Shown here: positions 1 to 11,473 of the stretch, piece after piece
How the letters are laid out: each line of letters starts with the position of its first letter
Numbering within the stretch: the stretch's first letter is position 1
Assembly: GCA_025504975.1 (NCBI GenBank)
Contig: JANUWI010000017.1
Coordinates: 620,001 to 684,000, forward strand
Length of the DNA: 64,000 nucleotides
Direction of reading: 5' to 3'
Source: Plenodomus lindquistii
Lineage: Eukaryota; Ascomycota; Dothideomycetes; Pleosporales; Leptosphaeriaceae
The notes under the pieces: generated by a model
What the model was told of the DNA's origin: nothing
The model's database searches: none
What the model saw: the letters and a program-made list of their open reading frames with translations, nothing else
Translations under genes and position numbers: made by a program

Positions 1-896
1 CACGACTCGTATTGGAAATCATGGCGCGATAAAAGGAAGAATAAGAAAGATGGGAAGAGTATGTACATCCTCTTCTTTTCCTTGCACCCCCCTTCCTGTT
101 GTCCGCCTTCTCTCGAAACACTACCGTACGAATGCAGTAACAAGAGCTGATATCTCGAGCAGCCAAAATCGACCCAAACTTTCCAAACTACGTGCCAGTC
201 CAGCAAAACCCAGCCAACGCATCAGACGACGGCTTTGTAGAAGGAGAGCTAGGTATGCCACCTGGTATGCAGCACCAGCCGTCTGGCTTCGGTGCGCCGC
301 CAGGATTCGGGGGCGGATTTGGTGCACCCGGAGGCTTTGGCGCTCCAGCCAACTCACCCGTCGGTGGTGGTTCTGGCACAGGCCAAGGCATAGCATCCGA
401 AGACTTCGCTGCGCCTAGCTTTCCCCCTGGCTCCGTAGTCTACGGTAATACCCCAATTCGACACCAATCGCCGCCGCATTCACAACTACCAAGCTCGCAG
501 AGGAATCTCCAAGCTCCATCTGCGCAGTCTACTCCGCGGTTCCTACAGGATCCGCGATACTTGCAAGTTCCCAACCCCCATGCTACGTTGGGTAGGGGGA
601 GAGGAGTAGCTCCGCACTCTCCTCAGATGGGCGGAAGGGGACAGCCCACGGTGCCGAGACAGCTGCATCTAGCGGAATTGGGAAGGCTGGAGCACGCAGG
701 GCAGACGCAGCAAGGGGAGAGGGTGAGGGGTGTGGAAGAGAGTAGGTATGTTGAGACGCAGCGTACGAGGGGTGGAAGGCGGGGAGAGGGATATGCTGAA
801 CGTGGGGGAAACCAAGGGGAGCAAGAGACGCATCCGTGGAATGTGCAGACGGATGTTTATCGGGCGCAGGAGACTAGGGTGAGGAGAGGTGGGTAA
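1..896 (+). CDS. Unknown Gly/Pro-rich protein, 3' end only
   Basis: The gene enters from the left edge of the window, so its start is not visible. The first 58 bases read as a charged Lys/Arg-rich segment (WKSWRDKRKNKKDGK) that stops at a GTATGT donor at 59. A branch-like CTGAT and an acceptor AG at 161-162 close a 104-base intron, and the reading phase is kept across it. The last exon, 163-896, encodes about 244 residues. It begins IDPNFPNYVPVQQNP, passes through a Gly/Phe/Ala/Pro-rich tract, and ends in a Gln/Arg/Glu-rich, probably disordered tail. A basic stretch followed by a disordered tail would fit a cytosolic end of a membrane or scaffold protein, but no family is recognised. Confidence covers the exon structure, not the function. 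Confidence 0.6.
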
Positions 897-1029
897 GGCG
901 ATGTAGCTGAGAGTAGAGGCGTAGTGTGATGTGATGTAGGATGCAAGCCTAATGAGATGAAATCGCAAAACTTCCCTCACATGGTTCTTGACATTATATC
1001 GCAATGGGTATCTTCTTTCCCTCCACTAC

Positions 1030-2427
1030 CTAATCGAAAACAACCTTTTTGGCCGTCTTCGCCCCTCCAATCTCAATCTTCAACTTCTTGCTCTCTTTTG
1101 CTTGTTTCGCTGCTTGCCAACTGGGATGTAGCACGCCCTTGTCGTCCCTTTCTTTCTTCTTCGGCATACTAGCCCCTCTCCTCTCACCCAAAGGCTCCGC
1201 ATTCGTCCCACTTTGTTGCGGTCCCCTGCCCTTCGGTACTCTATCTCTTCCACCTTGTTCCCCACGCCCTCGCTTCTCCTCGCTAACAGCGCCGCGCTTG
1301 GGATCCCAGCCTTGATTGCGTCGTTGCTTTTCAAGATGCTTCGCACCGGCGCCGAACTTTGCTTCTGCGATTTTCTGGCGAGCGCGCTGGCCGCGGCGGT
1401 TTTTGCGCGGCGCGACGTCGACGTCGAGATCGGAGGCTTCAGATTCAGAGCCAGAGATGTAATTTGCGTGGCTGAGGCCTGGGATGTATGTTGAGCTTGT
1501 GAGTGGGATGTCTTTCTTGGACTTCTTCTTTGGCTTCAGGGAGAGATCTTCAGACTCTGATTCGGCATCGGAGATGTCGGAGGGTGGAGCGATGGAGCGA
1601 GAGAGGCTGGTGAGGTGTGTACTGGTTTTTGCGTTGCTAGTTTCGTCGTCGCTAAAGGCTTCGAAGGAATCGGCGTCTCGTTCTGATTCTGATTCCGAGT
1701 CGGCTTCGAGATCATCGTCAGGGTCGTGTTCACTTTCGCTGTCGGCTATACTTGGGGGTCTTTCGTCGTCTGTCACGGAGGCTTCGCTATCTTCTTCACC
1801 AGACGAAGGTGCTGCTATCCGCGCGTTAAAGATGTCGTATGGATCACCCTCCTCGTCGCTGACGTCCAGCATCTCCACATCCTCCTTTTGTGATTTCTTC
1901 GCCGAAGTCTTCTCCTTCGTCTCAATCTCCTCCGCGACCTCCTTTTCCTTCACCACAGCCCCGCCGACGCCCAAGATGACTTTCAGATCGCCCACAACCT
2001 CATCGACCACCTTCCTCACTGCATCCACCTTGTACAACCTCGCCGTCACATTGAGCCTCTCTGCACTCACATCTCCCTTCTCCAGTCCCTCCACATACTC
2101 CTTCAGCGCCTCGGCCTCCTTCAAGCTCTTCACCTTGCCAACAGTCCTTCGCAAATGTTGGTCGGCCAGCTTCTCCATATCTAGGCCCTTGAGCACCGCA
2201 TACTCGGCTTCCAATCGCTCAAGGCCCTTTGTGTCTTTTTTCGCAACGGCTGTCTTCTTGCGGCGACTGTGTTTCTGGCGCTCGAAGCCTGCGCCGAGGC
2301 GGAGTGCCGCAATTAGAGGTTTTTGCGCGGCAGCAAGACGCGCATCGCAGAGGTTCTTTTGGCGGGTGACGAGATCTACTACGCGCGGTTGCGAGGGCGT
2401 GGGGGAGGAGCGCTTGCGTTTTGGCAT
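1030..2427 (-). CDS. BUD22: Bud22-family ribosome biogenesis protein
   Basis: A single exon encodes 465 residues starting MPKRKRSS. The frame stays open 36 codons further upstream to 2535, but this ATG gives the basic N-terminus expected for a nucleolar protein. The N-terminal third is helical and Lys-rich. The middle is a long Ser/Asp/Glu acidic tract (about residues 200-310). The C-terminal third is basic and includes a segment with LHPSWQAAKQAKE and a final KKVVFD. That closing His-Pro-Ser-Trp...Ala-Lys block is the hallmark of the Bud22/SRFBP1 family. In yeast Bud22 acts in small-subunit pre-rRNA processing in the nucleolus. Assignment rests on the C-terminal signature and the overall layout; the acidic middle is not diagnostic. 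Confidence 0.85.
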   Translation of the reverse strand: MPKRKRSSPTPSQPRVVDLVTRQKNLCDARLAAAQKPLIAALRLGAGFERQKHSRRKKTAVAKKDTKGLERLEAEYAVLKGLDMEKLADQHLRRTVGKVKSLKEAEALKEYVEGLEKGDVSAERLNVTARLYKVDAVRKVVDEVVGDLKVILGVGGAVVKEKEVAEEIETKEKTSAKKSQKEDVEMLDVSDEEGDPYDIFNARIAAPSSGEEDSEASVTDDERPPSIADSESEHDPDDDLEADSESESERDADSFEAFSDDETSNAKTSTHLTSLSRSIAPPSDISDAESESEDLSLKPKKKSKKDIPLTSSTYIPGLSHANYISGSESEASDLDVDVAPRKNRRGQRARQKIAEAKFGAGAKHLEKQRRNQGWDPKRGAVSEEKRGRGEQGGRDRVPKGRGPQQSGTNAEPLGERRGASMPKKKERDDKGVLHPSWQAAKQAKESKKLKIEIGGAKTAKKVVFD

Positions 2428-2861
2428 GGCGAGTGTGGGTTTTTGTCCTTTTTGCATGTGTTGACGTGAGGTTTTGGTGTTGATGGCAGTTGCAATGGAA
2501 ATTTTGGAGACGCGGAAAGTGCTATCGATAAGCATCGGCTAAACTTGCTGGATTCTCTCAGCTTGCCAAGTCACGTGGAAAATCTTGCGAAGAGACGGGA
2601 ACCCATGGATGGATATTACATTGGTAACTACACACCTGTACTAAGAGCCTCGCTTGTGGATATGGTGAGACTGAATCCCACCTTCCAGTCTTGATAAATC
2701 ATGGCTCAATGGCTTTGCCACAGAAATATCACGATTTAAAGTCACCAAGTATCGCCTGCGGCTTCGTCGTGCACTAAACTTGGTTACTTTTGCAATTCTA
2801 TATTATTCAAGCTTCGATGAAATGAGGGTCAATCTCAGCATATTGCTGCGAGTAAACACAA
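2428..2861. other. Intergenic, shared 5' side of BUD22 and 3' side of rhodopsin-like gene
   Basis: No convincing coding sequence. The part nearest BUD22 (2428-2535) is open in the BUD22 frame and could be 5' UTR or an N-terminal extension. Nothing else is recognisable. Confidence 0.5.
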
Positions 2862-4188
2862 TTACTGAGACATCGCACGCATCGATTTCATTGAGTGATA
2901 ATCAATATCGATCTGCGTTGTCTTCGTAATTTCATCACTTTCCTTACAGTCTCCCTCTCCGACACCCGACAGAATAGCCATGTCACTCTCGTCGTCATCT
3001 TTAGTATATTTTTTTGTGACGCGGCCTGTCACGCCTTCAGCCGTGCTTTGGCGAGGATGGTGAGTGGTATATGACGGCAGATTGAAGTCGAAACCATTCA
3101 CATCGCTGTGATGGGTGCGAGTGATCCTGTTCGAGACAGTCGCAGAGATGTGGCGAAATAGGCCATCGAAGGACTTCCGAAGAGGCGGCAAATTCGCAAC
3201 GACGATACCGATCGCAACTTCCGCCATACTCCAAATTGAAAGCGTGACAGAGTCGTAATATGGCTCTGTGGCTCCTTGTATGCGTTGAAAGTCCCACAGC
3301 TTGAGTGCTGAGATGCTAGTACAGCTACCGTATGTTAGTAGTTTTACACTATGACGGGGCCGCACAGAGTCATCGGTATACTCACAGAAGCGACATTAGA
3401 AAGACAGCCCTCACACTCCATTGCGTGCGACGGTTGAGTTGGACGGTGCGAAGGTACGCTATTGGAGCTGTTGCATATATTAGATCTGTGACGATGTTGG
3501 AGATAGCCTGCGTGTAGGCTATGCTGATGCGAACCATCTGAGACCAGCACTGCTTGTCAACAATACGCGTGTCCCACCGTGATGCCAAAGGTCGGCAGAG
3601 TCCGAAGTGCTGTGTGGCAGGTAGTATGAAGTTGAAGATTGTGACGAACACCACTGTTCCCTGCAGGTAAAAGTCAGCACTTATGTAAGACATGGTATTG
3701 AATCCCAACAATGCTGACCCTTATCACCCATCGGTATCCTCTGGAAAAGTTGAGAGCCATTAAGTACGCGCATATGGACAGCTTGATAACCCACATGCCG
3801 TACACATTGAGTAACTGACTTGCGAATGTCAGATGATTTTGATTGATCGCCTTGTCGATGGGGTTGGGTTGCCAAAACGGATCTTCAAGTAATCGACCAG
3901 CGCCATTGAAGCCGCAGATAATGGTGACAATCATTCCAGCATTACTGACAGTCTGTCAAACAAAAGTCAGCCTCATCTCAGTAACCCCGTTTAGGAATTT
4001 ATGCTTACAGTGCCCACGATCATCAACCAGTCGCTGGGTCCCATTCTCGGCGATACACGAAGTCTAACAAATACTCTACAAGAGGTGAAGAAAGTGCTCA
4101 AGAAAAGCATCACGAATGCCACTGCAATGACTTCTCTGTACTTTGTTGGTAGGGGTTTCGTGTCCGCCATGCTGTGATACAATGCCAA
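2862..4188 (-). CDS. Fungal rhodopsin-domain (SAT4-family) integral membrane protein
   Basis: Four exons on the minus strand: 4188-4009, 3952-3719, 3660-3386 and 3324-2862. They join in phase to give 383 residues. A second in-frame ATG at 4170 (MADTKPLPTKY) is an equally good start. The product has the layout of the fungal rhodopsin-domain family: a first helix then CRVFVRLRVSPRMGPSDWLM, a long loop with DPFWQPNPIDKA, helix WVIKLSICAYLMALNFSRGYRW, helix VVFVTIFNFILPATQHFG, Cys in DKQCWSQ, and the late family block VTLSIWSMAEVAIGIVVANLPPLR. The last 110 residues form a polar cytosolic tail. Family members have no firmly known substrate; some neighbour secondary-metabolite or effector genes. 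Seven helices are expected. The plasma membrane is the likely site, by inference. Confidence 0.88.
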
Positions 4189-5251
4189 GACTGAGTGAAG
4201 GCTTGCATTGCTGGCATTTTGGATCAGATCAACTGGCTCAAACCAACCTTATAGTATGGGCAAAGCAAATGAACTTTCAAGATTTCTCAGCCGTGTGAAA
4301 AGCCCAATAGTTGATTGGACCGATGAGAGGAGCATCCTGATCAGTACCTCATCCACTCATGAGAAGGGACAACAGCGCCCGGCCAAGATGATTAACATGA
4401 TAGGGTTTCTTCGGTTGTGTTGGGTGGCCAGTGGTGAATCGTGATGTCAGATCCGACCACAAATTTGTCTCAGGATCATGGGCCCGTTCGTCAAGGGATC
4501 ACTTCATGTGATTTCCATTCCGCGCGATCTATCGCCTTCATGGCCATCCTTTGGGCTTATGCCGTGTTTAGTCCTAGAGCCGATGAGTTTAGTTGTGATC
4601 AATCTCTTTCGCTGTCACCTCACATCGGAAGGATCACTGCGACCATAGATTTTGCTCGACGCGGTAGGTCGTTTCTGCGTCGTTCCTGCAGGACCTCTTA
4701 CATAGTGACAGGCAAATCTAATTGCAAGAGATCGAATGCATCAACGTGAGAACTCTTCTGTCCGGCATGAAGTGCGGGATGAGACTTCGACCAAGTTGAG
4801 AGAGTGCGGCGATTCGAGTTGAACAGCGATACATGGTAGAATTCTGTAATTTGGAGTTGAGTGAGGCACAGCAGCAAAGCTAATCCTTCGGTAGCGTTGC
4901 GGCTGAATTCTTCCGTTGGTAGCCCGCCGCATCATCCGCGAGCCCCTGATTGGCCCAAGTTGGGCTAACGCGCTAGTGTGATGTCAACACGCGCCGAAGG
5001 ATGCATGAATCTACCTCAGAACACCAACATGCAGAGAAAGGTCCGAGATGAGGCGGCGATAGACCGCAGTCTCGCTCCGAGTGCATCGATCGCCAATACA
5101 TGCACTGCATCGGGTACTTTCAAACAGCCGTATATCCTCAGGGATGAACATCACGTGTTACGACGACATGGTCAAGTAAAAGTGATCCCCGCCTGAAATA
5201 CCACCAGACTTCCTTGTCCTTCTATTTCCATCAAAGATCCACACACAAGTC
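4189..5251. other. Intergenic, divergent promoter region
   Basis: About 1.06 kb lies between two genes transcribed away from each other (membrane protein to the left, GMC oxidoreductase to the right). Short open frames occur on both strands but show no family signature or splice-consistent extension. The last 70 bases before 5252 are pyrimidine-rich, as is common upstream of fungal start codons. Confidence 0.55.
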
Positions 5252-7255
5252 ATGGTCTTCAAATTCCAAAGTCGGTCGCTTCTAAGGCTCTTAGCAATTA
5301 TAAGCTCGACCAACGCAGTCGCCATATCAATGACTAATCGAACCTACGACTTTGTCATTGTCGGGGGAGGTCTAACAGGTCTAGTGGTCGCCAATCGCTT
5401 GACGGAGAACAGCAATGGTAGTTATAGCCAATTTTACATGACTCCATTCACGTAAGGGCTGACGAACCTGCAACAGTATCAGTACTGGTTATCGAGAACG
5501 GCGTGATCGATGACAGGCCATCTACAAGTGTGCCTTACTACGCGAACATCAATGTGGACAACTATTACCAGATTACGTCTGCTCCAGAGCCGTATATGCT
5601 AAACAAGACCTGGATGGTCAATGTGGGGAATGTCGTTGGTGGCGGTTCTGTGGTCAATGGGATGCAATGGGATAGAGGTATATATTGTTTCAGAATTGGT
5701 CATCAAAGGCTAACAATCGACCCAGGCTCGGATGCGGACTACGATGCATGGGAGCAATTAGGAAGCCCAGGGTGGGGCTATGCAGGTCTTGCCAAATATT
5801 TCAAGAAGTCGACTCATCTAGATGGCCCTTCCGATGCGGTTCGGCAGCATTTTAACATTACCTATGACACGGACGCGTAAAGCTCTCACTGGATTATCAT
5901 GACAATACTCTTACTGACTCACGAATAGCTACGGAGATGGTCCTGTCAAAGTCTCTATACCAAGCTACCAATATGAGGACTACACCAACATTATGGGCTC
6001 CTTTGTAGCTAGAGCCGACATACCACACTCGAATGAAGGGCTTGCACGACCAATCGGCACGTTCTGGACCCCGAACTCCATCAACAACGACACCAAGGAG
6101 CGATCGCATGCTCGCAAAGCGTACTACGATCCAGTGAAGGAGCGGCAGAATTTACATCTCCTGACAAACACGCACGTGGACGAGATCCTGTTCAAGAATG
6201 GATCGAATCTTGTCGCAAGTGGTGTGAGGATGACTTCTAATGCGAATCTAACGACTTCATCCGTCTTTGCAGCCAAGGAAGTGATCCTCGCAGCCGGAGG
6301 TGTCTTCACACCGCATATTCTCATGCTCTCAGGTATCGGCCCCAAGGACTTCTTGAGTGCTGCCAACATCCCCGTCAAGAAAGATTTGATTGCAGTCGGC
6401 TCCAATTTCCAAGATCACCAAGCATTATACATGCGCTTCAACCTTACTAACCAATCTATTCCGAACCCGGACATGTTAGTCACATACCCGGACCAAGACT
6501 TCAACGCAACAGCTGCCGAACTATACACAGCCAACCGCACAGGGCCGTGGACATTCGGCCGCGGCAACGCAGCCCTCTTCCTAGCATTCAGGGACTTTTC
6601 CAGCAAGTACGCGAACATCACCGCCCTGGCCGCCGCTCAAAACGCAACCGCATATCTTCCAGCCCGCTACTCAACCAGCAAAGCGCTACTCGCAGGCTTC
6701 CTCGCCCAACGAAAAGTTCTGCTCGAGCACTACCTATCCGATGATGCTGCAACAGGCGAATATCCCATCCAACCCTGGGGTCGCGCCACTACTGCGGTTC
6801 AGAAGCCATTGTCACGTGGAACGCTCATACTAAACTCCACACACCCCACCGCCAATCCCATCGTAGTCCGCAATGCCTTCCAGAACCCCGTCGACAAAAT
6901 GGTCCTTGGTGAACTCGTGCGCTGGAATCGTGAGCACTGGACTACTGCACCGCTTCTGCGGCGCTACAGTCCTGTCGAAACAGTACCAGGCGCACGATAT
7001 ACCACCGATGAGGAAATTTTCGAAGCGAGCATTAAAGTTGGAGCGTTGGATCCGACGTATGCGCACTCTAGTGGCGCTTGTGCACTTATGCCTGAGGAGC
7101 TGGGAGGATGCGTAGATCCGGAATTGAAGGTGTATGGGGTGGAGAGGCTGAGGATTGTAGATGCGAGTATATTGCCGTTAATCCCAGCGGCGCATCTACA
7201 AGCTACCATGTATGCTGTTGCGGAGAAAGCCGCGGATATAATCAAGGGTGTTTAG
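5252..7255 (+). CDS. Secreted GMC-family FAD oxidoreductase
   Basis: Four exons (5252-5417, 5477-5677, 5726-5876, 5929-7255) join in phase to 614 residues. The N-terminus is a signal peptide (MVFKFQSRSLLRLLAIISS...AVA). It is followed by the FAD dinucleotide-binding motif VIVGGGLTGLVVANRL (about residues 35-50) and a GMC signature region with VGNVVGGGSVVNGM. Further hallmarks are AAGGVFTPHILMLSGIG and a C-terminal active-site region. The two catalytic positions both appear to be His: about H552 in AHSSGACAL and about H595 in PAAHLQATMYA. Length and domain order match fungal AA3-type glucose/aryl-alcohol oxidase or dehydrogenase relatives. Several Asn-X-Ser/Thr sites support secretion. The substrate cannot be read from the sequence. 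Confidence 0.92.
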
Positions 7256-7316
7256 ATGTGAAGGGCTAGATACCACAGACAATAATAGAATCTATAAAGG
7301 TTTAACACAGCTAGGT

Positions 7317-10300
7317 CTACACAACCCCAAACGATCCTATCCGCTGCCATACATGCAAAGGATCCTTGGCAGAACGAACAACCATATCCACTGTGTCCTT
7401 ACCTTGCGTCAATCCACGGAGCATGAAGTCGCTGCTGTCGCCTCGACCCTGGTTCTCAACAGTATCTATGCGCAATTTGAGATCTTGCAACACGTACTCG
7501 AATTTCCCGGGTAAGACGTTGATCGCTTCCGCGACATCGTGGGTGTCAGACTTGGCCGACATGACCATGGCAGTAGGCGTATTGCGTATCTCGAAGCGCG
7601 GCCAGGGTACCTTCAGATACAAAGTGGTTGATTCGAGCTCCGGTGGACATTGATTCCTTCGGCGGCCAAATACATCGTCTGCATAGTCTCGGAAACCTGC
7701 GGTTTGGTCGGAGAACCTCCAGCATAAACGGATCGAATCGTTGCCTTTGATGGGTTCGCCGGGGATGGTGCTGTCGACTTTTTGGATGCGCCAGTACTGG
7801 TACTCATCGTTGTCTGAGATGGCGGGTAGGAAAGCGCCTTGTGCGTTTCGGAAAACAGTCATGTGGCATGGTGAGGGGTGGACTTTGTCGGGTTGTGCTT
7901 TGGTCGCGGGATCTTGGAAAGGAACGGTTCGCAGAATGACTCGGGACATGTTTTTCAGCTCGTATGGGCTCCCGCCAGGCATCTAGGGAAAGTCAGCGAA
8001 ATACCGTTTGTTGATTGGAGCTTGAACTTACTTCTACCCCGAAAGGTGAAATCAGCTCCCATTGTGTCGCCGTCTAGCAGTCCGTCAGCCTCGCATGTAC
8101 AACTCTGTGTAAGCCCACTCACAAAAGCTGAGTTGTACTTGGCGCCAAAAAAGTCATCCCCAACTGCAAAGTTTTTGAAGCCGTGTAGGGTTGGTCCGCG
8201 GTAGGTTGCGGGGCTGAACAGAACTTTGGTTTCTTCCATCGCAATGTCAATACGATCCCAGAAGCGGACATCGAAAACGGTCCTTCGACCCATCAGCCGA
8301 GGTGTAACACCTTTCTGCTCGTCGAAGCCAAGATAATAAGCCGCATTGCCGTCGTTCTCACAGGAAAGGCTATTTGTTGGTGCTTCGACTTTGAATCTCA
8401 CGTTGACAGAGAGCGACTGGTTCAGACGGACGTATTTGTTGAGAGCGGGTATGGCTTGAATAAACCACGTCTGCGCAGCCTGGTATCCGGGCATCTCGCA
8501 GAGCATATCTACCATGCTTGAGAGACCGTCACGCTGTGACTCATTAGCCGCTTTCATCGTCGTTGAAATGGGATATAAGGAGAGGGTGACTTGCACTGAT
8601 GACTCGCCACAGGGCCGGATTTGCGACTGTGCTGGCCCATGCGACTGGGTTGTTCGCAAGGATAGTGTCACCTCCGCACGCTTCGAATACGTTGTTTTCT
8701 CTTGCGGATGTATTCAATGTTGAATTTGTCACTTCTTTACCTTTAGCTTGCTCATGCTTGACACTCCCGCCTCCCCATGGTGTTTGCACGCTCGCACCAA
8801 TGGATGCTTTGAATTCATCTTTGTGCGATTCCAAGCTGCCGTCTTTGGTAGCCGCGACGACTTTGGTACTCAGGAGCCTCGCGCCTAACGTGAGCTCTTG
8901 GCAAAAGAGCCTTCAAACAAGTCAGCTAGATGACGGAACCTGGCGTAGTTAAGTAACATACTGTCCGTATTGTGCCTGCAGCAATCTTAATGCATCGAGG
9001 CTCTTCTTGTCTCTAATGTTGTTGAGCAGACTCGCAAACTCCGGCGTGGGTTCGAGGTCTTCAGGCCTGAGGAACAAGTCGCATCTTGGGTACATGTATC
9101 GCGCGACTAAATTTTGGGATTGCCCCTCTTTCAGGCTACTGTTGGATTCACTCTTGGAGCTCGCAAAGCCCGCACTCACACCGACCGTAATTCCATAAGC
9201 ACCCCCTGATGCTGCGGCCTCTGTCGCTTGGCTGCTGAAATCCGACCTGGCCAGCGACACTGCAAAAGCGTCAGAACAAGCTGTAACCTCGATGCGGGAA
9301 TCATCGTTCACGCGGAAGTCAGGAATGCCAGTCAGGTTCGTTTCGAACCCATGATACGTAGCTTGATCTTCAGAAGAGATCGCCTCTTTCTTATTTGATA
9401 GATCGATGTCTTCTAATTGGACGAGACTACCATCGTCGGCATCGGACGCGTCACCATTTTCGGCATTGGACATGCCGTCATCGTCGACATCGGACGTCTC
9501 ATCGTCGGCGGGAGTCTCGGAAGTTGTTGACGACGTATCCGTGACAAAAGTTGCAACTTGTGTCTGGCCTTGCTTTGTTACGGACCGCAATTGGAATGCT
9601 GCCCTGGGAGCCCGGACAATGCGTTTGGATATCGGATCAACCTTCCAACCATAGAAAACGGCACAATTTCGAAGAACGACTGCCCACTGCTTCTCTGAAA
9701 GACTTCCAGCTGAAAGCGATTTCTTGTTACCATCGGTTACAGAGCCGAATGTAGCGTCAGCCTCAATCATGCTAGGGGGCATGGTTGGGGCTTCTGGTAA
9801 TGTGCCCGTTTCGCGCTGGGCGTTGTCACCATCACCACCCAGCGACATGTCCAGTTCTGGTGCAACTGCATCTGCTTGGGCAACCTGATCTGAGGATGCA
9901 GTGCTACGGTAATAGAGATTCAGTCTTGGGACTGAACGTGTTATGCTCTCTGGAGTTGCCGGCGCACCCTTTTCGCCTGCTTTCTTAGTTTCTGGCTTAG
10001 CTGCTGGCGACTCCTCGTCTGCGTCTAGGGCAAGGTATTCGTCAAGACTGATCTGCTCGTCAGATACAACAACTCCTTCAGATGTGCAAAACTTATGAAT
10101 CCTCGCGTAAGCGCTCATGCCTGCGTACGACTTGGTCAGCGAGCTGAGGCAATATAAAGGTAAAGATTCGAGGCTCTTTTACCTGGAACGAAACGGCGCA
10201 ATCTCGCCAAAGAGACATCTCCAGCATATCTCTGTGGGGCCTGATTGAGCACTGCCTTTTGCAGAGACTGTGACAGAATCGAACCTGTTGCTTCCTGTGA

Positions 10301-10693
10301 GCCATCGGCGGCCTTCCAGAGATAGGTGTACATGACATATCGTGAGCTCTGCAGAATGGCGTTCTTGGGGCGGGCGTTGGGCGGAATCGTCTTCTCAGCC
10401 TGCATCTTGGATGGTTCTTTTCCCAAGAGGCCTCTGACTGGAGCTGCAGCATTCTTATCCTCTGATCGTGCTCTCCTTTGCTTTTCGCCGGTAGGCACTC
10501 TTGGCTGATGCGAAGTGTCCACCTTCACACCTACACCCTCCTTCGACTGGCCGGATGCATTTGAAGCCTGTGGAGGCTTTGCTTGCGATGCATCTGAATC
10601 CACTTTCTTTTCTGCAACATTGCGCGGGGCTGGAGCAGTTATGGGAGTCTGGGACTTCCCAGATGCATGTTTATTAGCATCGCTTGCCGACAT
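7317..10693 (-). CDS. Large MACPF-like domain protein
   Basis: Six exons on the minus strand: 10693-10183, 10120-8962, 8910-8597, 8550-8123, 8073-8032 and 7982-7317. All phases agree, giving 1039 residues. The tiny 42-base exon supplies QWELISPFGVE and fits only in that phase. Residues 1-110 are disordered and Lys/Ser/Ala-rich. A long acidic, Ser/Asp-rich middle follows. From about residue 450 come beta-rich segments: SRIEVTACSDAFAVSLARSD, then a Gly/Ser-rich ASGGAYGITVGVSAGFASS, and a central motif QYGQLFCQELTLGARL at about 554-569. That motif resembles the Tyr-Gly-x-x-Phe...Gly-Gly signature of MACPF folds. Downstream NPALWRVI and the conserved-looking C-terminus match the general layout of ascomycete MACPF-like proteins. 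No signal peptide is seen. A pore-forming or membrane-binding role is inferred from the fold only. The start is the first ATG of the long exon. Confidence 0.72.
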
Positions 10694-11473
10694 TTCTCAT
10701 CAGCAGAGTTCGCAGTGTATGGATCGAGCTATTGCAGTAGCTCAGCTCTTGGGAGGGGGAGAGTGTGGGCGGATATACCTTTTCAAACAGTTCTGTGATC
10801 AGCAGCTCTATTGCAGTCTACATCTTCGCTCTATCTAGGTCTCGCTGGTTCGCTTGGAGAATGTGGAGCACGAGGCAATAGCATGTACATGGTGGCTGGC
10901 TGAATGGTGTGCTTTAAGGGGACGCGCCGACTAGCGCGAATGTTTTCGGAGTGACGTCCGCACACTTGCATGCGCCACCAGCCAGGACACGAGCTTCAAT
11001 CAACACCCACAACAACCCAGTCAGCCACGCATACACATGCTGATACACTTAGCTTTCTGGTCAAAGAGCCCAAATCGCTACAATATAGCTCGCACCAACT
11101 CATCTCGATATCAAGCTTGCGTTTTCACCTGATCGACGTGCATTTCACGCTGAGGCGTACCTGCCATGATCCCGGCGACTAAGACTTATTGCCGTGCTTA
11201 GTGGCGCCCTATCCGCGAGCATCCAGGCCTGGCTGGTGGGCTTGGTGATGCATATCAGAAACACCGCACGCAGTGATGTGCGCACAGGCGTGTTTGTGGT
11301 TCAGCTGGCCACGCTGACCACGCTGATCACTAAGATAGGTAACGTCGATCTCTCGCTATTGTCTCTCAAGGCACCTCAGATAGCGTCCGATTTGTTTTCT
11401 TGTCACTCTTGACAATACACCACCTTCCTCCTCAATCTTGTCGAGTCGACAAAGCTACAGAAGCGGTCGAATC
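10694..11473. promoter_or_regulatory. Shared divergent promoter region of the MACPF-like pair
   Basis: 780 bases separate the start codons of two large genes transcribed away from each other. No other gene is supported here. The right part, just before 11474, is pyrimidine-rich (CACCTTCCTCCTCAATC). No TATA box is clear. Shared control of the two genes is an inference from the head-to-head arrangement. Confidence 0.45.

Noticed and set aside
1484..2464. 326-codon plus-strand frame
   Set aside because: It is the antisense shadow of the Ser/Asp/Glu-rich part of BUD22; the poly-Ser text comes from reading the acidic region backwards.
4208..5196. Three short plus-strand frames upstream of the GMC gene
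   Set aside because: Short, in unrelated frames, with no consistent introns or motifs.
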